A stretch of 64,000 nt of DNA from Sphingomonas sp. YR710 (GCF_900101455.1 NZ_FMZJ01000002.1:1-64000), one strand, 5' to 3'; counted from the first letter of the stretch, positions 19,000-29,536 are shown. Numbers and translations are program-made. The notes: a model not told the origin generated them from the letters alone.

Positions 19000-20328
19000 T
19001 CAGTCCGGGATCGTTCCATTCTCGGCCAGCACGCGACCGGCGAGATAGAGCGAACCGGCGATCAATATCATCGGGGGCGGTCCGTTGCCCGAATCTGCCG
19101 CGATCGCGCTCAGCGCCGCTCGAGGATCGGCCGCCGCCGTTCCGGCGAAACCGCTTGCCATCGCCAACCCCGCCAGCCGGTCGGGTGCATGGTGCGCATG
19201 GCCCGGCACCGGCACCGCATGGATATGCGCGCGCATTTCGCCGAGCGCCTGCAAAAAGCCGCTCGCATCCTTGTTTTCAAGCAGGCCGAGGATGATGTGG
19301 AACGGCCGATCGGCGGTCAGACGGGTCCGAAAAAATTCGCCGATCGCACGCGCAGCCGCGGGATTATGTCCGCCGTCCAGCCACAGCTCGGCGCCCGGCG
19401 GCAGCAGCGCCGTCAGTTCGCCTTCGTGCAGATGCTGAAGGCGCGCTGGCCATTCGGCCCACCCCATCGCCGCGCGCAAAGCGGACGCAGGGACAGAAAT
19501 CGCTTGTTGGTGGCGTAGCATCGCCACCGCCAGGCCGGCATTCATCGCCTGATGGCCACCCGCCAGCCCCGGCAATGGCAGATCGAGCTTCCCCGCCGCG
19601 TCGCGATAATGAAGGCGATTCTGGTAGGCCGCCGCGTCCCACGCCCCACCCTTCACCAGCCAAAGCGCGCCGACATCTTGGATGACCGATCCGATGCGGT
19701 TGGCAACCCCTGCAGGATAATGGAGCGTCGCGATCGGCACGCCCGGCTTGGCGATCCCCGCTTTTTCGGCCGCGATATCCTCGATCGTGTCGCCCAGAAA
19801 CGCCTGATGGTCGACGCCGAGCTGCGCAATCCCGCAGATTACGGGCCGCGCGATCACGTTGGTCGCATCGAGCCGCCCGCCGAGGCCGACCTCCACGATG
19901 CACACATCCGCCGGGGTCCGCGCAAAGGCGAGCAATGCCGCCGCCGTCGTCACCTCGAAGAAACTGGGGCCGATACCGTCGGCGACGTCGAGCACCTCGG
20001 CCAGCAACGCCGCCAGCATCTCATCGGAAATCAGCCGCCCGGCGATCCGGATCCGCTCGTTGAAGCGCACGAGATGCGGGCTGGTAAAGACATGCGCGAC
20101 CTGCCCCGATGCCTCGACCGCTGCGCGCAGATAGGCACAGGTCGATCCCTTGCCGTTGGTTCCGGCGACATGGAAAACGGGCGGCAGATCATGTTCGGGG
20201 TTGCCGAGCCGATCGAGCAGGCGGGTGATGCGTTCGAGCCCGAGGATATCGGCACCCGGCGAGAGCAAGGTCAGGCGGTCGAGTTGCACCTGGACGGCGG
20301 GGGAGTCGGAGGTAGCGAAGTCGGCCAT
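19000..20328 (-). CDS. folC: Folylpolyglutamate synthase / dihydrofolate synthase
   Basis: The roughly 442-residue Mur-ligase-fold enzyme adds glutamate to dihydropteroate and to folates. The ATP loop is HVAGTNGKGSTCAYLRA, and FTSPHLVRFNERIRI, EVGLGGRLDATN and LDGGHNPAAA are diagnostic. The frame opens further upstream, but ATG 20328 (MADFATSDSP) follows a strong GGGAGGGGG sequence. It starts 19 nt after the end of accD, the usual accD-folC arrangement, and ends the trpF-trpB-trpA-accD-folC string. Confidence 0.95.
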   Translation of the reverse strand: MADFATSDSPAVQVQLDRLTLLSPGADILGLERITRLLDRLGNPEHDLPPVFHVAGTNGKGSTCAYLRAAVEASGQVAHVFTSPHLVRFNERIRIAGRLISDEMLAALLAEVLDVADGIGPSFFEVTTAAALLAFARTPADVCIVEVGLGGRLDATNVIARPVICGIAQLGVDHQAFLGDTIEDIAAEKAGIAKPGVPIATLHYPAGVANRIGSVIQDVGALWLVKGGAWDAAAYQNRLHYRDAAGKLDLPLPGLAGGHQAMNAGLAVAMLRHQQAISVPASALRAAMGWAEWPARLQHLHEGELTALLPPGAELWLDGGHNPAAARAIGEFFRTRLTADRPFHIILGLLENKDASGFLQALGEMRAHIHAVPVPGHAHHAPDRLAGLAMASGFAGTAAADPRAALSAIAADSGNGPPPMILIAGSLYLAGRVLAENGTIPD

Positions 20329-20347
20329 TACGCCCCCTCCCCTGAAC

Positions 20348-21202
20348 TCACGCCGCCTTCTTCCCCGGGCACAAATAATCAATCAGTCGCGCCAGTTCCC
20401 CGCGCAGATTCCGCCGTTCCACCACCATGTCGAGCATGCCATGATCGAGCAGATATTCGGCCCGCTGGAATCCCTCGGGCAATTTTTCGCGAATCGTCGT
20501 TTCGATCACACGCTGGCCGGCGAAACCGATCAACGCCCCTGGCTCGGCAAGCTGCACGTCGCCGAGCATCGCATAGGACGCGGTCACGCCGCCCGTCGTC
20601 GGATCGGTCATCACCACGATGTACGGCAGCCCGGCCTCGCGCAGCTTTGCGATCGCCACGGTCGTGCGCGGCATCTGCATCAGCGACAATATGCCTTCCT
20701 GCATCCGTGCGCCGCCGGCCGCCGTGAAGATGATATAGGGACATTTGTCCTCGATTGCCGCCATGGCACCGGCCACGAACGCCGCGCCGACGGCAAGCCC
20801 CATCGATCCGCCCATGAAGGCGAAATCCTGCACGCCGACAACGGCCTTGAAACCCTCGATCGTCCCCCGCGCGTTGATCAGGGCGTCCTGCTCGCCGGTA
20901 TTGGTGCGCGCGGCCTTGATCCGATCGGTGTAGCGCTTGGTGTCGCGGAACTTCAGCGGATCCTCGCGAACCTGTGGCGTCGGCAGCGGCGTATAGACTC
21001 CGCCATCGAACAGCTGATCGAACCGCGCATCGGGGCCGATCCGGCCATGATGGCCGCATTTCGGGCAGACCGAAAGATTCTCTTCATATTCCTTCATGAA
21101 GATCATCTGCGCGCAGGCCGGGCATTTATACCATAAATTGTCCGGCCCCTCGCGCTTGGCAATGAACGGGATCTTCTTACGGACGCGATCGAGCCAGCTC
21201 AT
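20348..21202 (-). CDS. accD: Acetyl-CoA carboxylase carboxyltransferase subunit beta
   Basis: The 284-residue subunit, with AccA, transfers the carboxyl group from biotin to acetyl-CoA to form malonyl-CoA. The N-terminal four-cysteine zinc finger is visible as CPACAQ and CPKCGH. The carboxyltransferase core shows [44 protein letters not shown] (split here by eye) and GFAGQRVI. Its ATG overlaps the trpA stop in ATGA, so it is translationally coupled to tryptophan synthase. Confidence 0.96.
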   Translation of the reverse strand: MSWLDRVRKKIPFIAKREGPDNLWYKCPACAQMIFMKEYEENLSVCPKCGHHGRIGPDARFDQLFDGGVYTPLPTPQVREDPLKFRDTKRYTDRIKAARTNTGEQDALINARGTIEGFKAVVGVQDFAFMGGSMGLAVGAAFVAGAMAAIEDKCPYIIFTAAGGARMQEGILSLMQMPRTTVAIAKLREAGLPYIVVMTDPTTGGVTASYAMLGDVQLAEPGALIGFAGQRVIETTIREKLPEGFQRAEYLLDHGMLDMVVERRNLRGELARLIDYLCPGKKAA

Positions 21203-22014
21203 GCAGCCTTCTCCCGGACGGCGCCGCGGACCGCGGCGCTCAGCGTGGAAATGAACGCGCGGACCGGCGCGGCGGCCTGCGCACCATGTTCCCCGATCAG
21301 CTCGACGATCGCCGATCCCACGACGACGCCGTCCGCCACCCGTCCGATCGCCGCCGCCTGTTCCGGCCCGCGAACGCCGAAGCCCACGGCGATCGGCAGA
21401 TCGGTGCTGGCCTTCAGCCGCGCAACAGCTTCGTCGATGCTCGCCTGCCCGGCCTGCTGCGATCCGGTGATCCCCGCGACCGACACATAATAGAGAAAGC
21501 CCGACGCCTGATCGAGCACCGCCGGCAGCCGGGCCGCATCCGTCGTCGGCGTCGCCAGCCGGACGAGATCGACGCCCGCTGCGCGCAATTGCGGCCCAAG
21601 CTCCAGATCCTGTTCGGGCGGCAGATCGACACAGATCACACCGTCGACCCCGGCCTTCGCAGCAACCTCCGCGAACCAGGCCGCCCCCCGACGCACCATC
21701 GGATTGGCATAGCCCATCAGCACCAGCGGAACATGCGGGTGCCGCCCCCGGAAGTCGGTCGCGATCCGCAGCAGATCGTCGGTCGTCGTGCCAGCCGCCA
21801 GCGCGCGCAAATTGGCGCGCTGGATCGCCGGGCCATCGGCCATAGGATCGGTGAACGGCATGCCGAGTTCGATCACGTCGGCTCCGCCCTCGACGAGCGC
21901 ATCGAGGATCGCCGGCATCGCCGCCGGCGTCGGATCACCACCGGTGACAAATGCCACCAGCGCGGCCCGGCCCTCGGCACGCGTGCGGGCGAAGGTTTCC
22001 GCGAGGCGGGTCAT
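21199..22014 (-). CDS. trpA: Tryptophan synthase alpha subunit
   Basis: The 271-residue TIM barrel cleaves indole-3-glycerol phosphate to indole. Catalytic acids lie in [16 protein letters not shown] (Glu and Asp), and the phosphate-binding end shows [12 protein letters not shown]. The frame runs open to 22221 through the palindromic repeat, but ATG 22014 ([10 protein letters not shown]) fits the family length. Its Shine-Dalgarno sequence, GGGAGGGG, is the end of that repeat. It is separated from trpB by 136 nt, unusually long for this otherwise overlapping operon. Confidence 0.96.
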   Translation of the reverse strand: MTRLAETFARTRAEGRAALVAFVTGGDPTPAAMPAILDALVEGGADVIELGMPFTDPMADGPAIQRANLRALAAGTTTDDLLRIATDFRGRHPHVPLVLMGYANPMVRRGAAWFAEVAAKAGVDGVICVDLPPEQDLELGPQLRAAGVDLVRLATPTTDAARLPAVLDQASGFLYYVSVAGITGSQQAGQASIDEAVARLKASTDLPIAVGFGVRGPEQAAAIGRVADGVVVGSAIVELIGEHGAQAAAPVRAFISTLSAAVRGAVREKAA

Positions 22015-22022
22015 CGTAAAAG

Positions 22023-22136
22023 CCCCTCCCTGCATAGGGAGGGGTTGGGGTGGGTTACGCCGGTCGAGATGGCAAACGGGTTTGCCGTCCCAAGCCGGAC
22101 TGACCCACCCCCGGCCCCTCCCTTGGCAGGGAGGGG
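22023..22136. repeat. GC-rich palindromic repeat, copy A (trpB-trpA gap)
   Basis: The 114-nt element has a left arm beginning CCCCTCCCT (22023) that folds with AGGGAGGGG (22036-22044), followed by TTGGGGTGGGT. The right arm reads ACCCACCCCCGGCCCCTCCC and closes with GGCAGGGAGGGG (ending 22136). The two arms are inverted copies of each other, so the element has nested hairpins and long terminal inverted repeats. It shares both arms with the element at 59075-59179; the centres differ. It resembles REP/BIME or MITE-type intergenic repeats. Confidence 0.85.
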
Positions 22137-22150
22137 AGAAGAAGAAGCAC

Positions 22151-23379
<1,229 letters not shown>

Positions 23380-23383
<4 letters not shown>

Positions 23384-24024
23384 AATGAAGCGATCCGTTG
23401 GAGGAAGGCGGCGATCTTGTCCACATCCTTGATGCCCGGTGCGCTTTCGACACCGGACGATGTATCGATCAGGCGCGCGCCGGTAATGCCGACCGCGCGC
23501 TCGACATTGTCGACGCCGATCCCGCCCGACAGCGCCCAGGGCTGCGCGTGGATCACGCCTTCAAGCAGCATCCAGTCGAAGCGCAGCCCCATGCCGCCGG
23601 GCAAGGCCGCGCCCTTCGGCGTCTTGGCATCGTAGAGGATCAGATCGACGAGGCCGGCATAGGGCTTCGCGCCGTCGAGATCGCTGCGTGTCCGCACCGA
23701 AACCGCCTTCCACACCGGCACGCCATGCGCAGCACGAATCGCCGCGATCCGATCCGGCGTTTCATTGCCATGCAGCTGGATGGTATCAATCCCGCCACGC
23801 GCGATTGCGTGCGCCAGCAGCGCATCGTCTGGATCAACGAACACCCCGACCTTGCGGACATGGTCGGGCACTATCGCCGCCAGCGCGCCGGCGCGATCGG
23901 GCTCGATATGACGCGGGCTCTTCGGGAAAAAGACGAAACCGACATGGCTCGCCCCGTGCCGCACGGCGGCACCCACGGTTTCGGGCGTCGAAAGCCCGCA
24001 GATCTTGGCGGTCACGCGTTGCAT
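23380..24024 (-). CDS. trpF: Phosphoribosylanthranilate isomerase
   Basis: The roughly 214-residue TIM-barrel enzyme of tryptophan synthesis shows KICGLSTPE with the catalytic Cys, [26 protein letters not shown] (catalytic Asp replaced in position by family variation) and [11 protein letters not shown]. The frame opens at 24060, but ATG 24024 puts the first strand at the N-terminus as usual; its ribosome site is weak. It starts the trpF-trpB-trpA-accD-folC run and lies 54 nt from the end of the Crp-family regulator. Confidence 0.95.
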
Positions 24025-24078
24025 GAGGCCGCGTTTCGGCCCGCGAGGCGGCTGCGTCAAGCCGAAGGCTGTCCGCGA

Positions 24079-24765
24079 TCAGTAAACCGCTTCGGCGATC
24101 TGCGTCAGATATTCGGCATCAATGATGCGGATCTTTCCCTGCGACAGCTCGATCACGCCCTCGGTCGCCCAGATCGAGAGCTGACGGTTGATATTCTCGC
24201 GACTGATCCCGACGAAATTGCCCAATTCGCTCTGGCTGAGGTCGCGGGTCAGCTTGGCGCCATGGATCTTCTGATCGGTCAGGCGCTTGAGATAACGGGC
24301 GAGGCGCGGCGCCGTCGTGAACGCCCGGTCGCTCTCGATCGTCGTATCGGTCTGCCGCAGCCGCCGCGCCATCTCACGCAACAGCCGGATGGCCACCTTG
24401 GGATGGCGTTCGATGAACCCTTCGAAAGCCCCACGGCTCAGGCGCAGGAAACGCCCTTCCCACATCGCGGTCACCGATGCGGTGCGTGGCTCGCCATCGA
24501 GCACCGCGATTTCACCCAGCACCGCGCCGGGCTCGGCATAATCGAGAATGATCTCGCGTCCGTTCGGCGTCACCATGCTGACCCGCGCAACGCCCTCGAG
24601 GATGATCACCAGCGAATCGCCTTCGTCGCCCTGACGCAGGATCGTGTCGTTCGCCTTGGTGACATGGCCCTTGCCGACCGACAGAAGATCGGCCAGCTCG
24701 TCCAGCGTGCAGGCGGCAAAGACGCTTTTTTGGGGCAGGAGTGTGGCAAGCTGCTCTGGTGTCAT
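24079..24765 (-). CDS. Crp/Fnr-family transcription regulator
   Basis: The roughly 228-residue regulator has an N-terminal cyclic-nucleotide-binding fold (about 10-125, LRQGDEGDSLVIILEG and GAVLGEIAVLDGEPRTASV) and a C-terminal winged helix. The HTH segment is LSQSELGNFVGISRENINRQL. It lacks the N-terminal cysteine cluster of oxygen-sensing Fnr, so it is more like Crp; the ligand cannot be told. ATG 24765 (MTPEQLATLLP) is preferred over the upstream 24804. It is upstream of trpF on the same strand. Confidence 0.88.
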   Translation of the reverse strand: MTPEQLATLLPQKSVFAACTLDELADLLSVGKGHVTKANDTILRQGDEGDSLVIILEGVARVSMVTPNGREIILDYAEPGAVLGEIAVLDGEPRTASVTAMWEGRFLRLSRGAFEGFIERHPKVAIRLLREMARRLRQTDTTIESDRAFTTAPRLARYLKRLTDQKIHGAKLTRDLSQSELGNFVGISRENINRQLSIWATEGVIELSQGKIRIIDAEYLTQIAEAVY

Positions 24766-24879
24766 GGAAACGGCCTGATCCCCCTGTATCAGCGAGCAAG
24801 GCACCCCGAAGCCCCGCCTGCTCCGTGTCCCGAAATGTGACGACCGCGCAGGCGAAATGCAAGGCCAACCGCGCGGAAA

Positions 24880-25305
24880 TCATATGCCGGGCCGCCAATC
24901 AGGCGGGGCCAGCTCGAACCCGTCGAAGCGGAAACCCGGCGAGACGACGCATGACACGAGACACCAGCCGGACCCGGCCTCGGCCGCCTGCCACCAGCCG
25001 GTCGGCACGATCGCCTGCGGACGATGCCCGGCGAGCGGATCCGGCCCGACGCGGATCGGTTCGACCGGCCCGGCCGCGTCGGCGGCAAGGCTGAGCGTCA
25101 ACGGATGGCCGGCATGAAACAGCCATAGCTCCTCGGCATCGACCCGGTGCCAGTGCGAGCGTTGCCCGGCCTCCAGCAGGAAGTAGATCGCGGTCGCCCT
25201 GCCCCGCCCCTCGCCCGGCGCCCGCCATGTCTCGCGATACCAGCCGCCTTCCGGATGGGGGGCCAAGCCCAGCAAATCGACGATCCTGCGGGCCTCTTCG
25301 GACAT
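24880..25305 (-). CDS. Cupin-like protein, DUF985 (cupin_5) family
   Basis: The 141-residue single-domain beta-barrel protein shows the family hallmarks HPEGGWYRETWR, SHWHRVDAEELWLFHAG, VPTGWWQAAE and the C-terminal VVSPGFRFDGFELA. His residues in SHWHR resemble cupin metal ligands. Biochemical roles of this family are poorly known. AGGGG lies six bases before the ATG. It is divergent from the lipoprotein gene at 25511 across a 205-nt gap. Confidence 0.88.
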   Translation of the reverse strand: MSEEARRIVDLLGLAPHPEGGWYRETWRAPGEGRGRATAIYFLLEAGQRSHWHRVDAEELWLFHAGHPLTLSLAADAAGPVEPIRVGPDPLAGHRPQAIVPTGWWQAAEAGSGWCLVSCVVSPGFRFDGFELAPPDWRPGI

Positions 25306-25510
25306 GGTGAACCCCTATCAAAGATGAACGGCTTGTTGTTTTCGGTTCACGCAACGCCGCGACGTTTCACTTGTTCTATCCTTAGTAACTGTCGCGCTGC
25401 GTAAACAAGGGCCCTGCCGGAAACGGCGGGGTCCTTGCACAATCGCCCTTTTGCTTGCCTCTCCCAGCTCACGTCATATGATGATCGAAACGTAACCGGC
25501 GGAGGCTGCG

Positions 25511-26035
25511 ATGCGGGCGAAATATCTTGTAGCGACACTGCCACTCCTGCTCGCCGCATGTCAGGTGAAGGTCGGCAAGGACAGCGCCGACGACAATATC
25601 AGTTCGGTGTCCGTCGACGGCGAAGGCAATGTGGCCGTATCTGCCAGTGGCGGCGCGCAGGGCGTATCGGTGTCGGTGCCCGGATTCCAGGCGAAGGTGA
25701 ATATTCCCGGCCTCGAGCTAGGCAGCGACCATATGGATATCGACGGGATGAAGCTCTATCCCGGCACCAGGGTCACCAGTGTCAACGTGAATGGCAAGGA
25801 AGGTGAAGGCGGAGGCGTAGTCATGGCCTTTACCAGCCCCGGCGCTCCAGCCCAGATCGCCCAATATTATGCCGATGCCGCCAGGCAGCACGACTTCACC
25901 GATATTTCGGTGAACAACGACAACGCAAAATCGACCCTCACCGCCACCAAACCCGATGGCGACCGGCTGACAATCGCACTGGCGCCGGCGGGAGAGGGCT
26001 CGTCGGGCCGGATTACCGTGATCGATTCGCAATAG
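25511..26035 (+). CDS. Putative lipoprotein of unknown function
   Basis: The 174-residue protein has a lipobox LLLAAC (Cys17) after a short leader, so it is probably a membrane-anchored lipoprotein. The mature protein is rich in Gly, Ser, Val and Asp with repetitive beta-type stretches (SSVSVDGEGNVAVSASGG, VSVSVPGFQAKVNIPGL). A smaller C-terminal region (about 95-174) resembles an alpha/beta domain. GGAGG precedes the ATG by five bases. I do not recognise a family. It is 44 nt upstream of crcB in the same direction. Confidence 0.7.
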   Translation: MRAKYLVATLPLLLAACQVKVGKDSADDNISSVSVDGEGNVAVSASGGAQGVSVSVPGFQAKVNIPGLELGSDHMDIDGMKLYPGTRVTSVNVNGKEGEGGGVVMAFTSPGAPAQIAQYYADAARQHDFTDISVNNDNAKSTLTATKPDGDRLTIALAPAGEGSSGRITVIDSQ

Positions 26036-26079
26036 CGCCTGCACTGGCGCATTTTCGCTACAGCGGCTAAAGGGCGCGC

Positions 26080-26457
26080 ATGCCCCCCTTGTTCCTCGTC
26101 ATGATCGGCGGCGCCATCGGCGCAGGCTTCCGATATCAGATCAGCTCGGTCGCGCTGCGTCACCTCGGCCCCGGCTTTCCCTATGGCACATGGGCGATCA
26201 ACCTGCTCGGCGGCTTTCTGATGGGGTTGCTCGCCGGCGTACTCGCGCGTCTGGACATAAGCGGCGAGCAGCTGCGCCTGCTGCTCGGCGTCGGCATACT
26301 CGGCGGCTTCACCACATTTTCCTCCTTCAGTCTTGAGACGTTCAACATGATTTCGCGCGGCCAGCATGTGATGGCCGCCGCTTATGCCGTGTCGTCGGTC
26401 GTCGGATCGGTGCTGTTGCTGATCCTCGGGCTGTCTCTTTCACGGATATTCGCATGA
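26080..26457 (+). CDS. crcB: Fluoride ion exporter CrcB/Fluc
   Basis: The 125-residue protein has four membrane segments and works as a dual-topology dimer that lets fluoride leave the cell. Family motifs are GGAIGAGFRYQ, FPYGTWAINLLGGFLMG and GGFTTFSSFSLE, the last providing the conserved phenylalanines and the sodium site. Its stop overlaps the next start in ATGA (26454-26457). No fluoride riboswitch is apparent in the short leader. Confidence 0.95.
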   Translation: MPPLFLVMIGGAIGAGFRYQISSVALRHLGPGFPYGTWAINLLGGFLMGLLAGVLARLDISGEQLRLLLGVGILGGFTTFSSFSLETFNMISRGQHVMAAAYAVSSVVGSVLLLILGLSLSRIFA

Positions 26458-27575
26458 CCGACACACCTTCCACGCCGCCTCTGGGCGAGATTCGCCAGTT
26501 CACCGTCGGGTTCGACGATGACGGCATAAGGCTCGACCGCTGGTTCAAACGGCATCTTCCTGATACCAGCTTCAACATCGTCTCGCGCTGGGCGCGCACC
26601 GGCCAGCTGCGGATCGATGGCCGCCGCGCCACGCCCGGCGACCGGATCGAAGCCGGCCAGATCCTGCGCGTGCCACCCGCCGAATCGGTTCCGGTCCCGG
26701 TACAGGCGCCGAAGGTGAAGCGCGATCGTGCGCCTCTGTCCGATGACGAGACCGATTTCATCCGCAGCCTGATCATTCATCAGGACAAGCAGGCGTTCGT
26801 GATCAACAAGCCGCCCGGCCTCGCGACGCAGGGCGGGACCAAGACCGACAAACATGTCGACGGGCTGCTCGACGGGCTGCAATTTGATTCGGAAAACCGT
26901 CCCAAGCTCGTCCACCGGCTCGACAAGGATACGTCGGGCGTGTTGCTCCTCGCGCGGACGTCGCGTGCCGCTGCCCATTTCGCCAAGGCCTTCAGCAGCC
27001 GCACCGCGCGCAAGGTGTACTGGGCGCTCGTCGCCGGCGTTCCCTCGATCGAAGACGGCATGATCGAGTTGCCGATCGGCAAACAGCCCGGAAGTGGTGG
27101 CGAGAAGATGCACGTCGACACGAAGGAGGGCAGCCCGGCGCGCACGCGCTACCGGGTGATCGAGGTGGCGGGCAACCGCGCTTGCTGGGTCGAGCTGCAA
27201 CCTTATACCGGCCGTACCCACCAGTTGCGCGTCCACATGGCGGCGATCGGCCATCCGATCGTCGGCGACGGCAAATATGGCGGCATCGAATGCTTCCTGA
27301 CCGGCGATATCAGCCGCAAGATGCATCTCCATGCCCGCCGCCTGAAGGTCGACCATCCCGATGGCGGCGTCATCGACATCGTCGCCGAATTGCCCCCGCA
27401 TTTTGCGGAAAGTTTGAAAAATCTCGGCTTCGACGAGAAATTGGGCGATCTGCTGCCGGTCGATGAGGTCAAGGCGATCGACACGCCCGAAGGCAAGCGC
27501 CGCCTGATCGCCAACAAGGCGAAGGACGCCCGCCGCGCCCGCAAGGGCGAACGGCGAGGACGCAGCCGCGCGTGA
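26454..27575 (+). CDS. rluC: RluA/RluC-family 23S rRNA pseudouridine synthase
   Basis: The 373-residue RNA-modifying enzyme has an N-terminal S4-like domain (about 15-75, GIRLDRWFKRHLPD) and a catalytic domain containing HRLDKDTSGVLLLAR with the catalytic Asp. YTGRTHQLRVHMAAIGHPIVGD is also present (quoted for recognition). The basic C-terminus (KAKDARRARKGERRGR) probably contacts RNA. RluC subtype is the best guess; RluD or RluA activity cannot be excluded. It is coupled at both ends by four-base overlaps. Confidence 0.88.
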   Translation: MTDTPSTPPLGEIRQFTVGFDDDGIRLDRWFKRHLPDTSFNIVSRWARTGQLRIDGRRATPGDRIEAGQILRVPPAESVPVPVQAPKVKRDRAPLSDDETDFIRSLIIHQDKQAFVINKPPGLATQGGTKTDKHVDGLLDGLQFDSENRPKLVHRLDKDTSGVLLLARTSRAAAHFAKAFSSRTARKVYWALVAGVPSIEDGMIELPIGKQPGSGGEKMHVDTKEGSPARTRYRVIEVAGNRACWVELQPYTGRTHQLRVHMAAIGHPIVGDGKYGGIECFLTGDISRKMHLHARRLKVDHPDGGVIDIVAELPPHFAESLKNLGFDEKLGDLLPVDEVKAIDTPEGKRRLIANKAKDARRARKGERRGRSRA

Positions 27576-28177
27576 CGCACCCAGCGAAAGCCTTTGACTG
27601 GGACGACCTTCCGGCGATGCGGGCATTTGCTCGACGGGTGGCGTTCGCCCATGTCTTCACCTCCACAGCTGACGGCGCGATAATGGTGGGACATGCGCCG
27701 TTACGGGTTGATGAGGACGGCTCGATCCGCTTCCATCTATCGCGCGGCAATCGCATTACGCCGCATCTCCGTGGAGCGAACGTCCTCGCAAGCATCACCG
27801 ACAGCGATTTCTATGTCAGTCCCGACTGGTATGCCGATACAGATAGTGTGCCGACCTGGGATTATATCGCGGTGGAGATCGAAGGCAGTGCCCGCGCGCT
27901 CGGCGAAGCGGAATTAATCGCCCTGCTCGACGATCTCAGCGCCGAGCATGAAGCCCGCCTCACCCCCAAAAAGCCCTGGACCCGCACCAAGATGGCCGAA
28001 GGCCGGTTTGCGGCAATGCTGCCAGCGATATGCGGCTTCGCGATCGACGCGCCCGCGTGGCGCGGCACGCGCAAGCTCAGCCAAAATCGCACGGCCGAAG
28101 ATCGCGCAGGCGTTGTCGCCGCATTGCGCGCCGCCGGCCGGCTCGATCTCGCTACGCTCGTCGAGACGCGGCCATGA
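27572..28177 (+). CDS. PaiB-type FMN-binding split-barrel protein
   Basis: The 201-residue protein belongs to the FMN-binding 'negative transcriptional regulator' PaiB family. Characteristic segments are HAPLRVDEDGSIRFHLSR, YVSPDWYADTDSVPTWDY and the C-terminal KLSQNRTAEDRAGVVAAL. The name comes from Bacillus PaiB; enzymatic activity is uncertain. The start is GTG in a GTGA overlap with the rluC stop (27572-27575), and the stop overlaps the next ATG. Confidence 0.85.
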   Translation: MTHPAKAFDWDDLPAMRAFARRVAFAHVFTSTADGAIMVGHAPLRVDEDGSIRFHLSRGNRITPHLRGANVLASITDSDFYVSPDWYADTDSVPTWDYIAVEIEGSARALGEAELIALLDDLSAEHEARLTPKKPWTRTKMAEGRFAAMLPAICGFAIDAPAWRGTRKLSQNRTAEDRAGVVAALRAAGRLDLATLVETRP

Positions 28178-28845
28178 ACCGCCTCGCCATCTTCGATTGC
28201 GACGGCACTCTGGTCGACAGCCAGGCCAACATCTGCCGCGCGATGACCGAGGCGTTCGCGCTGCACGGCCTCGCTCTGCCCGATGATCGCGCGATCCGCC
28301 GGGTGGTCGGCCTCAGCCTGGTCGAGGCGATGCAGGCGTTGCTGCCCGACGCGGCGCCCTCGCTCCATGCACAGCTCGGCGCCGACTATAAGCTCGCTTT
28401 TCAAAAGCTGCGGGGCCATGGCCTTGTCGACGAGCCTTTGTTCGCCGGCATTGCAGAGTGCCTCGCCGCACTCGAGGCCGATGGCTGGCTGCTCGGCGTC
28501 GCCACCGGAAAATCGGATCGCGGCTTGATCCACTGCCTCGAATACCATGGGTTGCGCGGCGCCTTCGTCACCTTGCAGACCGCCGATCGCCACCCCTCCA
28601 AGCCGCACCCCTCAATGATTCATGAGGCCATGGGCGATGCCGGCGCCAGCCCCGCAACGACGGTGATGATCGGTGACACGAGCTTCGATGTCGGCATGGC
28701 GCGGGCCGCCCGCTGCACCGCAATCGGGGTCGCCTGGGGCTATCATGAGGCCGACGAGCTGCTCGCGGAAGGCGCGCATTTCGTCGCCGATCGTCCCGAT
28801 CAGCTCCCTGCTATCCTTTCATCCGCTATCGGGCTCACACAGTGA
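28174..28845 (+). CDS. HAD-family hydrolase (phosphoglycolate phosphatase-like)
   Basis: The 223-residue phosphatase has motif I FDCDGTLVDS, motif II around GVATGKS, the lysine of HPSKPHPSM, and motif IV MIGDTSFDVGMARAA. The start at ATG 28174 is fixed by its ATGA overlap with the PaiB-like gene and by motif I lying directly at the N-terminus. The cap domain is helical. Substrate unknown; gph-like activity is the usual guess. Confidence 0.88.
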   Translation: MNRLAIFDCDGTLVDSQANICRAMTEAFALHGLALPDDRAIRRVVGLSLVEAMQALLPDAAPSLHAQLGADYKLAFQKLRGHGLVDEPLFAGIAECLAALEADGWLLGVATGKSDRGLIHCLEYHGLRGAFVTLQTADRHPSKPHPSMIHEAMGDAGASPATTVMIGDTSFDVGMARAARCTAIGVAWGYHEADELLAEGAHFVADRPDQLPAILSSAIGLTQ

Positions 28846-29534
28846 AGCGTTTCTACACGGACGTGGCGATCGAATCGGTCGAGGGCGGCCATGCGATCCG
28901 GCTTGACGGTCGCGGCGTGAAAACACCGGCACGCGCGCCGCTGGCGGTGCCGACGCTCGCGCTCGCGCAGGCGATCGCCACCGAATGGGAAGCGCAGAGC
29001 GAAAAGATCGATCCCTGGTCGATGCCGCTGACCGGGCTCGCCAATGCGGCGATCGACAAGGTCGCCATCGACCGTGACACCTTCGTGAACAGCACCGCCG
29101 CTTTCGGCGAAACCGATCTGCTCTGCTATCGCGCCGACGGTCCCGACCCGCTGGTCGAACGGCAGGCCGAGCAATGGGACAAGCTGCTCGCCTGGGCGCA
29201 GGCGCGCTACGACGTCACTTTCGTGCTGGCCACCGGAATCGTCCATCGCCCCCAGCCGCCCCGGACACTCGAACGATTGCACGCCGCAGTCGCGGCTTAT
29301 GATGCCTTCCGCCTCGTCGCGCTGCAGCCGCTGGTCACGATTAGCGGATCGCTGGTGATCGCGCTTGCGCTCGCCGAGGGGGCGATCGACGCGCGCGAAG
29401 GCTTCGATGCCGCCCATCTCGACGAATTGTGGCAGGCCGAATTATGGGGCGAGGACTGGATGGCCACCGACGCCCGCGACGCCCGCCGCCGCGATTTCGA
29501 GGCCGCAGCGCGGTTCATCGCACTGCTGGTCTGA
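28842..29534 (+). CDS. ATP12-type F1-ATPase assembly chaperone
   Basis: The 230-residue protein matches the ATP12 family, which in mitochondria binds the alpha subunit of F1 before assembly and occurs also in alphaproteobacteria. Characteristic segments are LDGRGVKTPARAPLAVPT, ATEWEAQSEKIDPWSMPLT, ETDLLCYRADGP and the C-terminal DELWQAELWGED. The start is GTG in a GTGA overlap with the HAD gene stop. It ends two bases from the convergent membrane-protein gene. Confidence 0.9.
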   Translation: MKRFYTDVAIESVEGGHAIRLDGRGVKTPARAPLAVPTLALAQAIATEWEAQSEKIDPWSMPLTGLANAAIDKVAIDRDTFVNSTAAFGETDLLCYRADGPDPLVERQAEQWDKLLAWAQARYDVTFVLATGIVHRPQPPRTLERLHAAVAAYDAFRLVALQPLVTISGSLVIALALAEGAIDAREGFDAAHLDELWQAELWGEDWMATDARDARRRDFEAAARFIALLV

Positions 29535-29536
29535 AA

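Noticed and set aside
25409-25440. GC-rich stem-loop upstream of the lipoprotein gene as a terminator
   Set aside because: It lies between divergent genes, where no transcript needs terminating, and has no U-tract.
26036-26079. Fluoride riboswitch ahead of crcB
   Set aside because: Only 44 nt separate the genes and no riboswitch-like core is visible.
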